DNA of 64,000 bases from Emydura subglobosa (Eukaryota; Chordata; Testudines; Chelidae): the NCBI GenBank assembly GCA_007922225.1, contig ML680098.1, positions 3,348,001 through 3,412,000 of the forward strand. Direction: 5' to 3'. A program made the position numbers and the translations under genes. Positions within the stretch are counted from its first letter, which is position 1. The number at the start of each line of letters is the position of its first letter. Below are positions 11,089 to 20,894 of the stretch, in pieces. The notes under the pieces were generated by a model, which saw only the letters and a program-made list of their open reading frames with translations, made no database searches and was not told the DNA's origin.

Positions 11089-11202
11089 GGACCAATGAAG
11101 AGAAAACTGGGACCCCAAGAGAGACTGTACCAAGAGCAGGTGACAGACACTCTTTCAGCAAATGCTTAATTTCAACCATTTAAGACCATCCAACCAGACT
11201 AA

Positions 11203-11311
11203 AGGTAAAGTTAAGCACATGCTTAAAAGCTTTATTAATGAGGGGAAGGGACTTCACACTTAAGTTTAAAGATGAACACCTGCCCAAGTGCTGTGCTTTG
11301 AACCAGGCTCA
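11203..11311. mobile_element. Fold-back MITE fossil (AAGTTAAGCACATGCTTAA type)
   Basis: AAAGTTAAGCACATGCTTAA, then CACTTAAGTTTAAAG and GCCCAAGTGCTGTG, resemble a decayed palindromic MITE whose better copy is at 17600-17694. Boundaries are loose. Confidence 0.35.
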
Positions 11312-11681
11312 GAATGTGTCTTATTTCCACAGGGCTGGAAGAAGACACACATTTCACATTCCTTTTATTTTTCATTGCTTTTTTGTCAGAACGCAAGCGT
11401 GATATTTTGTAACCCCTATGTATCTCCTGGGTTGTGCCTTTGTCTCAGTATTTGATTTAGCAGAATGTCCATTGAAATTAAAAGAACTGAAGAGTAACTG
11501 CATAGTAAATCCTCTGCAATAGACAAGGGAATTAATGGATGTGGTTGGTTCACCTGGCAGTATTAAATGGTTACGTCTTTACCATACATTAATTTAAATG
11601 TGTTTCAGTACACGGCAGTTACAGATAGCTTAACTAGCAGCACAATGATAAGTACTTGCATGGAAGCACCATATTATGTAT

Positions 11682-11990
11682 ATTAGAACTGGAAAGGACT
11701 TTTTGAGTCATCTAGTTCTACCTCCTACATTAGCGCAACACTGTCCTCTACACTAATCTATTTAATCTTCTCTCAAGCATCTCCAATGACAGTGCCACAG
11801 TGACTTCTTCTTGGCAGTTTTTTCCAGCATCTAATTGACCTCACTGTTGGAAATTTAATCCTAATATCTAATTTAAGTCTTCCATATTTTTAGTTTCAGG
11901 CTGTTCCTACTTGTTGTTTGCCCTTTAAGTGCCTTAAATGATTCATTCCCCTCCTTATGTTGTAGACCATTATTATATTCAACTCTGCAT
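11682..11990 (-). mobile_element. Old CR1 3'-region fragment
   Basis: AACTGGAAAGGAC, GTCATCTAGTTCTACC, ATCCTAATATCTAATTTAAG and GCTGTTCCTACTTGTTG follow the order of the antisense CR1 3' region, with heavy divergence. Confidence 0.75.
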
Positions 11991-12427
11991 CACCTTTTCT
12001 CTAAGGTGCATGCCTTATGTTCCTATATGGTTTTCCTTTCATAGGACAGGCATGCCTTTGAATTCTTTCATCATTTCTCTTGTCTATTTGTTTTTTTATT
12101 CTCTAATGTATCTTTTTTGTTAATTATTGTTGCAGCAAGGAGCCTCTGAATTGTAGTATACTGAGGAACTAATGACAGGTGTGAAACTGCATGCCTTAAA
12201 ATTTTATTGTGGTAACCCAAAATGCCCATATTTATGCTGAAGAAGGAAGTTAATGAGGGATTTTTCAGCCAGTGGAGAATAGGGCAGGCTGTAGAAATGA
12301 TGTCCCTTATATCCTGGAAGGGTGGGGACAAGGAGGAGGTGGGAAATGTTTAGTTCAAATGAATAGTGGCTGATTTGCCTTCCTGTCTGAAGATGGAATC
12401 ACATTGGTAGGGTTACCCACTGCTACA
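11991..12427. other. No gene or recognised repeat
   Basis: Spacer between two CR1 fragments, with nothing identified. Confidence 0.45.
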
Positions 12428-12437
12428 AGAATAATAG

Positions 12438-12697
12438 AAGAGAAGGACTGGAAGGGACCTCAATATGTCATCTAGTTCAGTCTCCTGCACTCAAGGCAGG
12501 ACTAAGTAATAACTAGACCATTCCAGACATGTATTTATCTAACCTGTTCTTAAAAGCCTCCAATGATGGTGGTTCCACAACCTCCTTAGGTACTTTGTTA
12601 CAGCACTTAACTACCCTGACAATTTTCCTAATGTCAGACCTAAACCTCCCTTGCTGCAATTTTAAGCTCTCTACTTCTTGTCCTATTCTCAGCCTAG
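12438..12697 (-). mobile_element. CR1 3'-region fragment
   Basis: GAAGGGACCTCAATATGTCATC, CTCAAGGCAGGACTAAG, CCAATGATGGTGGTTCC, CTAATGTCAGACCTAAACC and CTTCTTGTCCTATTCTCAGC follow the antisense CR1 3' region. The frame is broken; the copy is truncated at about 12697. Confidence 0.9.
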
Positions 12698-13632
12698 GCA
12701 CTTCCTTCTGTAGCTCTCCCACCTGCTTCTTTGGGAGATTCCACCAGCAAACACCTTTCACACTGGACAGTTTCCCCAGCCTGGCTTTCTGTGAAAGGGA
12801 AATGAGGCCACAGTCTCTACAAATTCACTCCAGGATCTGAGTAGAGGCATCCATGGTCAGGTTCTCTGTCCGAACACCTGCAGGTGGAGGAAACAGAAGC
12901 AGCATTGACACTGGTGATGCGGCCTTTCCTAAGCATACATTACGTCTACTTCTCACAAACTCCCACTCAAAGTCTCCTGTTTCCTGTTCCTTGGTCACAC
13001 ACATGGGTGGGTGATCAGGAGGCTGATCGAATCTTATCAAGGATGATCAAGGCAACAAAGCCTCAAAGAGCAGAACTTGAGAGCGATTTGAAGGGCTGGA
13101 TTTGCCCCATCAGTAGAAAGCCTACAGGAGGGAGCTGTAGGGAAGAAAACTTTACAAATCTCTTCATGGATTTCCCTGCACAATTTTTTGTTGTGGGAAA
13201 CAAAAGTTCGCTCAGCACAATAGGCTACAGACCCTGTTCAAAACACTGTAGATCTTGAAGGATCTGCTGGAGGCATTGGGCCTACTGCACAGTGGATAAT
13301 GAAATTATTAAGGATCTGGGCTTGCTAGGAGAATATAAAAGGCCCCGTTCTGTTCTGCTCACAGGCAGAGCCTTCATATCCAGGATGTCTTGGAATCCTT
13401 AGGTGGCAGTTTCCCATGGGGCCCTCTAAGGGGTTTTCCATGCAAACTAATTCAACTTCAGGTGCTTTGGGGAAAGGTAATTTTCAGCATGCTTCATCCT
13501 CCATTCATTCGGCCATTCATGAGATCCAATCTGGGTGGGGAAGATGTTGCTATGAAAGTTGCTAATGCCCTCCCAGGAATCCCCAATGGGTGAAAGGAAG
13601 TTTATGTAAAGAGAACCCTCCACACTGCTCTT
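12698..13632. other. No gene or recognised repeat
   Basis: Unique-looking, slightly GC-richer sequence. The longest open frame (12884-13258, 124 codons, plus) has no recognisable domain, signal or compositional sign of coding, and I do not call it. Confidence 0.45.
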
Positions 13633-13640
13633 ATTGGGAC
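13633..13640. repeat. 8-bp target site duplication, left copy
   Basis: ATTGGGAC, identical to 13952-13959. Confidence 0.95.
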
Positions 13641-13951
13641 CAGTGACGGACTGGGACTAAAAATTGACCCTGGCATTTAAAGTACACCGGCCAGGACACC
13701 GTTGGGCCTATGTGGTAGGAGAGGGGCGGGGCCAGGAGGGGGGAAGGAAGCGGCTGCCATGCTCTGGCCAGGGTGCCATGGTGGGATGGGTGGAGGGAAG
13801 GAGCTGGGCCGGGAGGGGGGAGTGGCTGCCACACTCGGCCAGGCCCAGCTGGAGGGCCTGATGAAAGGCTTCTGTGGCAAGCCGACCAGCCCTTGAGTGC
13901 ACCAGCCCCTTTGCTATTTGCCAGAACTGCCAGATGGCCAGTCTGCCCGTG
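13641..13951. mobile_element. Non-autonomous hAT element with perfect target duplication
   Basis: The 311-bp element starts CAGTGACGGACTGGG and ends CCAGTCTGCCCGTG, inverted repeats with a small indel. The flanking 8-bp sequence ATTGGGAC is identical on both sides, the hAT signature. The interior is GC-rich (GGGGCGGGGCC, GCTGGGCCGGG), with no transposase frame. Open frames of 60-110 codons on both strands are a by-product of GC content. Confidence 0.95.
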
Positions 13952-13959
13952 ATTGGGAC
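13952..13959. repeat. 8-bp target site duplication, right copy
   Basis: ATTGGGAC, identical to 13633-13640. Confidence 0.95.
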
Positions 13960-15411
13960 CCAATTGGATCCTATTCGTTGAGGCTGTAAACAGCCTGTGA
14001 TAGTCCTGTTTTATGCATCTGGGCTACATCTTGAATGCTACATTCACATCATTCCTATTCTGTAAGCCATTATGAATAACATGAAAAACGTTAATGATGA
14101 AATAGACATAAACACTTAATTGTACATTAAGAGGACTATGCTTCCTGGGCATGAAGACATTGATAACAAATTTGGCATTTAGTTTGCTTATTTAATTGTA
14201 ATAGGGAGTCGCTCTTCAAAACAACCAATGTTTACCAGGATGCTGCTTTATTTTACTGTGAAAAAGTTTTCTTGTCTGCTGCATTATGTCTATATTCTCT
14301 ATTCCCTGATGCCTGTTCACTGATGACTCTGAGAGAACTCCCATTAAACAATCATCAGATCACTCCAGAGCAGCAAGAAAGGCTTAAGTATTTCTCTCTA
14401 GATGAAAGAACTAACCAAAGACAATGTAATGGAGCTGCTTTGGAATATGTCTGTTACCCCAGCAAATGCGGAAGTTCTTGGTCTGGTTTGGTGTTGATTG
14501 TGAAATTCCACTCCTCAGTTAACTCAGAAAAGGGGTTCTGTGTGGAGTTCCATATTTTTGTTTAAGGTGTAAACCAGGGTTTGAACTGGTATACTCAGAG
14601 CTGGACATCCCTAGTCACAATGCATCAGAATGGAACCTTTTAAAATAAACATAGTGTTTATACTTTCTCTCCTGAGGACTAGTCAATTGATAGTATAAAC
14701 TGAAAAAAACTTGTCCTATTCTGTTCTTTCCTGGCTGCCTCTCATTCATCTTGTAGAAACACAGAACTGTTGCAAGAGACAGTGAGCATAAAAACAAGAT
14801 GATATTGATAAAAATGCACTATTTTGAGTCACTGTGGTCTTGGTGTCTCCAGTTTATCTTGCTACAGATTTGATTTAGTTAAAACAGCAGAATGGAAACC
14901 TTAAAATAATTCAGAGTTCCAATGGGGCTTGATTATAGTGCTAAATAAAAGTAAAATAATAAGTAGGAGTTTGTGTTCTTCAGTAGGAAGTTGTGAAGCA
15001 AACTGCTGCAACCCCTGTTGGGAGTAAGCTTCATAGAAAAGCCTTTTACAAGCAAAACTCTATTATAAGGTCACTCTGAGTGAGATGAAAAAGGGACGTA
15101 GAGTGGGTTGGTTTTACAGATAAGAACTGAGAATCTGGTTTATTTGAAGAGGTTTTTCAGTTGTTATAATTGCTGTGGTTGCATAAATTCACATCAACCC
15201 TTTATTGTCTAAATGGAATGGATTAGTGAAGAATGCTCTAATACTAAAGTAAGCAATAATTCAGTGTAATGGGGCAATTGGTAGCACTCAAGTGGTAACA
15301 TTTCCTACATGTAGGTTATAGGTGGTGTATTCAGAGAAAACAGATTTTTAATACTAAGGCATCAATCTGTGGAGAGCTGAAAATCTGTTCCTGCTTCCAC
15401 TTAAATAAATA
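13960..15411. other. No gene or recognised repeat
   Basis: AT-rich unique-looking sequence. A 97-codon plus-strand frame at 14272-14565 has no recognisable motif and is not called. Confidence 0.45.
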
Positions 15412-15486
15412 TAAATCAGGATTGAGCCCACTGATGTCAGTGGAGCTACACTAGTATGAAACAAGGCTGATATCAGAATCTGGCTG
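15412..15486. mobile_element. Fold-back MITE fossil (GAGCCCACTGATGTCAGTGG type)
   Basis: ATCAGGATTGAGCCCACTGA, TCAGTGGAGCTACACTAGT and GATATCAGAATCTGG resemble the sauropsid inverted-repeat family built on CCAGATCCTCAGCTGGTGTAAATC. Decayed; see 38193-38266 for a better copy. Confidence 0.4.
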
Positions 15487-17343
15487 TAAATATAAAGAAT
15501 CAAAAACATATATTGGTGGAGGCAGATTGGATGTACAGCAATACAAGTATCTAATCTGACCTAGATGGCTGTGACTCTATTTTTGATACAGGATTTGGCC
15601 AGGATGTGAAGCAATAAGCAGGCCTGGCAATATGATTTGGAGGATGTGACAATTCCACTTTTGTTGATTCACGTTTCCCTTCTTGCTTTAAGCCTTTTCC
15701 AAAGAAAATAAATCAGCAGGTTGAATCATAGTAGCCCTGTCATATGAGGATGTGGTGTAGAAGCAGACTCCCTATGATGGTGTAACTTGAACACAAGATG
15801 TGCAGTAGGTGATATGGTTAATCCTCATCCAAGAAGCTAAGGGTGTACAGTTGTGCAGAATTGCTCATAGAGTATTCAGAGCAGCCAGTTTCCAGAGAGA
15901 ATTTTTCCAGAAATATTGGAAAGTTTCTCACGTTGTCACTTTGTAACCTGTTTGGAACACTAGCACTGATGAGAACAAGGATATGAAGGATAATAATGCC
16001 ATCCACAGTCTAGTGAAAAACCTACAACACAAAAATCCTTAGTCCTGACTTCATATGTCCATCTAATCTAGGAAGAGGGAAAAGGGTTCTAATATACTTT
16101 GCAAATCAGTACAAGAGATGAGACTAGCCTTCCTGGCAAAATAAAGTGAGAGAAACTGTGCAAAGGGATTGCATCCTCCACACTGTTCACCTATAATTTT
16201 TACCACAGGAGGGGATGATCTGTCTTCTTATGATTAATTATAATCTTAGAGAAACAGGACACTTTTCTTTACATCTCATGCAAAAAGTTGAAGCCCTGTT
16301 TAAAACTAGCTGAAATAAAGGAACCTGCTAATCTTAATAAGCTTGTTTTGTGTGGTGTATTAGAATGTGCAGGTTTTAGCTTAGAGAGACCGGAAACCAT
16401 AGGCCTATGCTGGTGTATCTGAAAAGTTATATGTAGACTGTGCTCCGGATAAGGAAGTTTGTGAGTGCGATGGCCTCAGGATGCAGATTTCTGGTCGTTA
16501 CTTGGTCCTCGGAAAATATCACACCCTGTCCTTCTCTGGCAGCTGGTGAGGAAATGAATAAAAGAGGGTGGCACTCTTTCAACACCCTTGAATGATGTTT
16601 TATTGCTTTTTCACATGTCAGTGTACCTTGCCTGACTCTTTCAGGGAGCCTCAAAAAATAACTGAGATGAGCTTTCTTCACTTCTCCAATTAAAGTTTGG
16701 CTTCAGCATGATACACTTGCATAGTAAGTGCAGCCTGTTAGACTGATACTGGAATCAAAAATTCCCCACTGCTTCTTAGGATTAACCCCTGCAAATGTAA
16801 CATTTTGAAATAGATTTTGTAAGGCAAGTAAAAGATAATAGTATTAATTTGTTGTAAATGTTGATTCCCCTTCCCCTGTTTGAGAGAGAAGAATAGATAC
16901 AATGTGATGAATACAAGAGCTTTTGGGGATCCATTTAAGCTCTTAAACATCCATCAAGGCTGCAACTGATATTTCAAAGAGTAACTAGATTATATATGCA
17001 CTGTAAATATACTTATATTCTTGGCATTTATTTTCATCACTGCACCTATATAATGAGAGAAAGGGCGTTATCAAAGACTGGTGATAGAAAAAATAGATTT
17101 GTGGAATAAAGTTATCTCCTAAGAAAGCAAATATTTTAACACCAAGTTATCCCATAACCTTGTAACCTGAAAATGAAGCGCACACATTTAAACTGCATTA
17201 TTGCCTAATGACTTGTTGATTCTGATGCAATCCTTCCAGGGTTAAATACTAGAATTCCACTCCGTTTCAGAAGGATAAGAAAATCTCTGTAGAATTTTTG
17301 TTGAACGCTTTGCATTGGTTTGCACAAGTCCAGAAAGGTGTGG
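15487..17343. other. No gene or recognised repeat
   Basis: AT-rich sequence with nothing identified in about 1.9 kb. Confidence 0.45.
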
Positions 17344-17363
17344 TTTTTTTTTTTTTTTTTTTT
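17344..17363. repeat. Poly-T run, 20 bp
   Basis: Twenty consecutive T. No retrocopy body was recognised to its left or right. Confidence 0.95.
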
Positions 17364-17599
17364 AAATGGGATCCTTTATGGACACAGAATCCCTCAGTAC
17401 CATAACATTGCCCAAAAGCAGTGACTCTTGAGATGAGATGTTAGATAATTCATGCTAATAGACAGAATGGAGAAAAAGAGAACCAAACTAGGAATTACTA
17501 GGCATTTCAGTTTGTTCTTCTAATTGTCCTTTTCTAGACCTTTATAACTGTTCATGATATATTGTACAAGAGATATGTTACAGATACACAATAAGTCCC

Positions 17600-17694
17600 C
17601 AAGCCCGCAAAAGTATATGCATCTGCTTAACTTTGTCATTGGACTGCTCACATGCATAAAGTTAAGCACATGTTTAATCTTTCGGGATTGAGAA
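17600..17694. mobile_element. Fold-back MITE fossil (ATGCTTAACTTT / AAAGTTAAGCAC arms)
   Basis: The arms CTGCTTAACTTTG and AAAGTTAAGCACATG are inverted around GTCATTGGACTGCTCACATGC. The outer parts (GCAAAAGTATATGCAT and TTTAATCTTTCGGGATTG) are weaker. This fits a palindromic MITE common in sauropsids. Confidence 0.6.
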
Positions 17695-17700
17695 CTAAAT

Positions 17701-18299
17701 TTAAAGATACTGATGAGTGGAGAACGCCTACAGAAATAACCTTGATGAAAAAAAAGACTAATTCAATTCTGTGTAACAGAATCATTCCTTCTGCTTTGGA
17801 AGGGAATTTTTAAGCTGCTTAGTATTGTTTCCAGTAGCTCTGCATCTCAATCTGGGAAAAGTTGTGTCTCAGTACTCCCTCCCAATCCAAGAGTATATTA
17901 ACATTCAGGCAGTCAACTCCATAGAATAGAATCATGCAAGTTTTTCCGAGTTAGCAATTATGAGACACTGATGGAGTGGGATACCTGGGGCAGCTGGGTA
18001 AGGTGCTTGAGGGAGAGGGCTTGATGGGAAGGGCATCTGGGGCATTGGGCAGCATCCTTAGAAATTGTATAATTTCCTTATTTTATGTGTTGCATTCCTA
18101 GTTTTTATTTCTCTTTGCAATTTTCTATAGATTAGCAATAGAATTTTCTTTAAATATATAAAAATTGAGAGGTTAACTAACCCCTATTTTTATGGTTCCA
18201 TTTTGCAAGGTGCTGAACTTACATAGTTTGTAAATTGTTTACTATTGTACATAGAACCAGACAACTTTTTTTTCCCTTTTTGGCCATTCTTGAGTTATG
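17701..18299. other. No gene or recognised repeat
   Basis: Nothing recognised. Confidence 0.45.
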
Positions 18300-18842
18300 C
18301 TTCTGGGTTTTGTTTCCAGGACAATACTGTTAGCTGGGAGAACAGATCCGCTAGCTGGGGAAAGTGAAATCAGGTGCCAAATAATTGCACAGTTCCAGTT
18401 CCTTTGCCCCGGGGGCCCTTCTTTATTAACATAGCAATAAACATTCAAAGCAACGCAAAGGTAACCCAAAATAGTCTCCTTGGGGTCTTATCTTCAGGGC
18501 TTCCCAGTCCACTCCATCTCAGGCATTTCTGCAACAGGCTCCTGCTCCCTACAGGTGTGTCTGTCTCAGGCCTTGTGGCTTGATTGGAACAAAGAGCTCT
18601 CTCTCAAGTCCTTTCCTGAATCTGGGTTTCTCCAGTGTGCTCCCCTGACAAAAAGGCTGGAAGCCTTATATTCCATTTCCTGTAGGCCACATAACTAGGA
18701 GCAGACATGTATCCTACAACTGCAGTTCCCAGTTTTAAAAGGCCCAAGGGCCTTAACAAGTCCATTGGAATACACACATGATCCCCGAAGGCCCAGTGCC
18801 CTGGTACAGGGACATTCCTCTTAGTGAGCACCTGCAAACAAC
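18300..18842 (-). mobile_element. Solo-LTR-like sequence (minus strand), unclassified
   Basis: Read leftward it starts TGTTTGCAGG at about 18842. It has a TATA-like GGAATATAAGGC at 18674-18663 and an AATAAAG signal at 18427-18421, about 240 bp downstream, then G- and C-rich sequence (GGGCCCCCGGGGC). That is the order of U3, R and U5 in an LTR. No internal retroviral or gypsy sequence, primer binding site or target duplication was identified, so class and ends are uncertain. Confidence 0.4.
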
Positions 18843-18850
18843 ACGTAGCT

Positions 18851-19595
18851 GGGAACTATTTTAGCGAAATCAACAATAAAAATGCTACTTTGTTGGGGTT
18901 TTTTTATTTTTTTTTATCTTCTGTCCATTTTTCTGGATTTTATGCTACACACATCACCATGAAATGGTATGTGTGTTCTCTTTAGGCTAATATTGATCTA
19001 CCTTTGATAATGGTGTTCATTAGCACATCTTTTGGGTCCTGATCCTGGTTCTGCTGAATGTGGAAAAATCCCTTTGATATGAATGGGGGCATGACTGGAC
19101 TCTTCACAAGCACCTTGTATGCTTTATTAGTTATTGCTAGTGCTCTATGCTTGGCTGCAGCTCTCTGCGATTTTTGCAAATCACCCATAAAACTCTTTCC
19201 TAATCGATGACCTACTTAGAGTAGAAATTAGGAAATACATTTTTAGATGAAAGTGTTCAAAAATAATAAAATAAAATGTAGAGGAAAAAATAGGTTTTAA
19301 ATTATAAATGGAACTTTAATGGGCTAGAATTTGTGTGCTCATTTAGTAGAACTCTCTGCTTTTTACAACATAACCACCGAATCAAGAAAGCTCTTTATGC
19401 CCAACAGCAAATCTCTGTAGAGGCTTTTCCATCAGTGTAAATCATGAGGAACTGTGTATTATTTTTTAAAGCCACTTATTGTATGGGTAGAGATTTCAGA
19501 AAGAATGTTAGTCTCTATTTATTATTATTAGCTTGCGGGAGGGGAGCATTGAGTTTAAGTGCATGCCAGCACTGTGATGCCCTTCAGTAGAAACT
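18851..19595. other. No gene or recognised repeat
   Basis: AT-rich. TCCTGATCCTGGTTCTGC at about 19040 may be an end of a fold-back MITE, but its partner is not clear. Confidence 0.4.
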
Positions 19596-19690
19596 AAGGC
19601 CCTGATCTTGCAAAGTTCTGGATACCTTAATGCCTATTGTCTTCAGTCTAGGGTTGAAGGTATTCAGTACCTTGCATGATTGGGCCCTAC
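19596..19690. mobile_element. Fold-back MITE (AGGCCCTGATCTTGCAA ends)
   Basis: The left end AAGGCCCTGATCTTGCAA (19596-19613) and right end TTGCATGATTGGGCCCTA (19672-19689) are inverted repeats of about 18 bp, with decayed symmetry between them. This is a palindromic MITE of a type widespread in sauropsids. Confidence 0.65.
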
Positions 19691-20064
19691 CTTGATAGCA
19701 AATGGGACATGAAACCATACTGATGCCTTCTGGTAAATATGGGAATATGAACCCTGCTTGTGCTCTGTCAGTCTCTCTAGTCTTTACTAGAGGATACAAA
19801 GAAGGCGCAGTACTCTTTCATACATAAATAGAGTTGTCTTTTGTAAGCATTGTATATGGTTAGGAGAAGTAAATCTAAGTCTTGGTGTCAGTTTTCCCAG
19901 AAAATAAATACAACACTCCTTTTAAATTTTGCATATAACTACATGAATCAAATGCTTTAGAGCTGTAGAAGCAGAAGGAATTGTAGATAATTTTTAACTC
20001 TTTCCCAGTTTATGTTGAAGACAGGCTGTGAAATTAAAGGACTTGTGAATGTTTGCAGGTCCCT

Positions 20065-20118
20065 TAGGGTTGCCACCTGTCTAGTTTTTACCCGAACAGT
20101 CTGGTTTTTGGACTCTGT
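20065..20118 (+). mobile_element. DNA element left end (TAGGGTTGCCACCTG)
   Basis: TAGGGTTGCCACCTGTCTAG followed by TTTTTACCCGAACAGTCTGG resembles the left end of a GGGTTGCC-type element. It is truncated by the next inverted-repeat structure at 20119. Confidence 0.45.
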
Positions 20119-20666
20119 GCCATTTAGGGTTGCTAGGTGTGACTTGTCTGTGGCTAGGGTAGCCCACCTGAAAATGCCAAGGTCATTACAGGCTACAAAA
20201 GGAGAGCAAATTCTCCCAGAACTGGTGGGTAACACTTAAGATATTTTTACCAGCCAGTCACAAACAGTGCTCCTGATTCCCCGCACTGGTTCTCAAGAAG
20301 CCCCTGAAAAGAAATACACAGCCCCCCCTTTATTGCATTTCAGTCTCTGGGCTCATTGTATAGGAGATGGCCCTCGATGAGTCATCAGTGGTGACACTAA
20401 TCTGCCTGTGGGGTGTACCCAGTAGCACAGCACAAGTGTTTGGATACCATACATATCCATAACTTACTGTAAAAGACAATACACACACAAACAATATTAT
20501 CACACTTAGTAAATTATAACCTTTCCAATGGTACCTCACATGGCATATCTTATAAGAATCATTACAATTTTGTCATATGGGTATTAATAATATAAATGGT
20601 CACCCCTAATTCAGACAGCGGCACACCAGATGCTTGATTTTTGGGAACCTGGCAATCCTAAATGGC
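20119..20666. mobile_element. 548-bp segment bounded by 20-bp inverted repeats
   Basis: GCCATTTAGGGTTGCTAGGT at 20119-20138 is inverted at 20647-20666 with 18 of 20 bases matching. The interior has an LTR-like look (ACCAGCCAGTCACAAAC near 20250, also seen at about 36980; CAATGGTACCTCACATGG near 20530). Either a DNA element with GGGTTGCC ends or a composite in which one element carries another. No transposase frame. Confidence 0.5.
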
Positions 20667-20682
20667 ATCCCAACCAAAAGTA

Positions 20683-20892
20683 GGGTTACCGTGGGGCGGG
20701 TCCTTAACCCACACCAGCCCCTGCTCAGCCAGGGCCACCTCCTACCAGTAAGCAGGCTCCTTGAGATGATCTAGCGAGTGATGGGGTGAAGGGGAGAGAA
20801 GAATACGTGATGGAGGTGGGGCCTTGAGAGAAGAGGCAGAGCAGGGCGGGGCCTCAGGGATCCAGTTGCCAGCAATTAGAAAGGTGGCAACC
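20683..20892. mobile_element. DNA element with GGGTTRCC ends and TA flanks
   Basis: GGGTTACCG at the left and GGTGGCAACCC at the right are inverted ends. TA sits immediately outside both (20681-20682 and 20893-20894), fitting a 2-bp TA duplication, although two bases can match by chance. The interior is GC-rich (GGGGCGGG, CCCACACCAGCCCCTG). Confidence 0.55.
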
Positions 20893-20894
20893 CT

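Larger units (their letters stand above)
9597..11090 (-). mobile_element. GC-rich composite element, unclassified (possible retroelement on the minus strand)
   Basis: This block is far richer in G and C than the surrounding DNA. Read on the minus strand it has CCAAT-type and GC-box motifs and a TATA-like box (10897-11026), a degenerate acidic/proline-rich frame (10218-10690), a 75-77 bp minisatellite (9891-10171) and an AATAAA signal at 9602-9607. A 33-bp sequence is repeated directly at 9811-9843 and 11056-11088 with one mismatch; on the minus strand it begins CTGTAGGAAGCCGCTG. Promoter, frame, poly-A order and terminal direct repeats suggest a retroelement, but similarity between the two ends stops after 33 bp, and no reverse transcriptase or primer binding site was recognised. 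Confidence 0.5.

Noticed and set aside
12884..13258. Protein-coding exon (124 codons)
   Set aside because: No domain, no recognisable homology and no flanking exons; the length is within chance for this base composition.
13631..13963. Proline-rich protein gene at 13.6-13.9 kb
   Set aside because: It lies almost exactly inside a hAT element with a perfect target duplication.
14272..14565. Protein-coding gene (97 codons)
   Set aside because: The sequence is low in motif content and resembles no family that I know.
17344..17363. Poly-T start of a minus-strand retrocopy
   Set aside because: Nothing resembling a transcript follows on the right.
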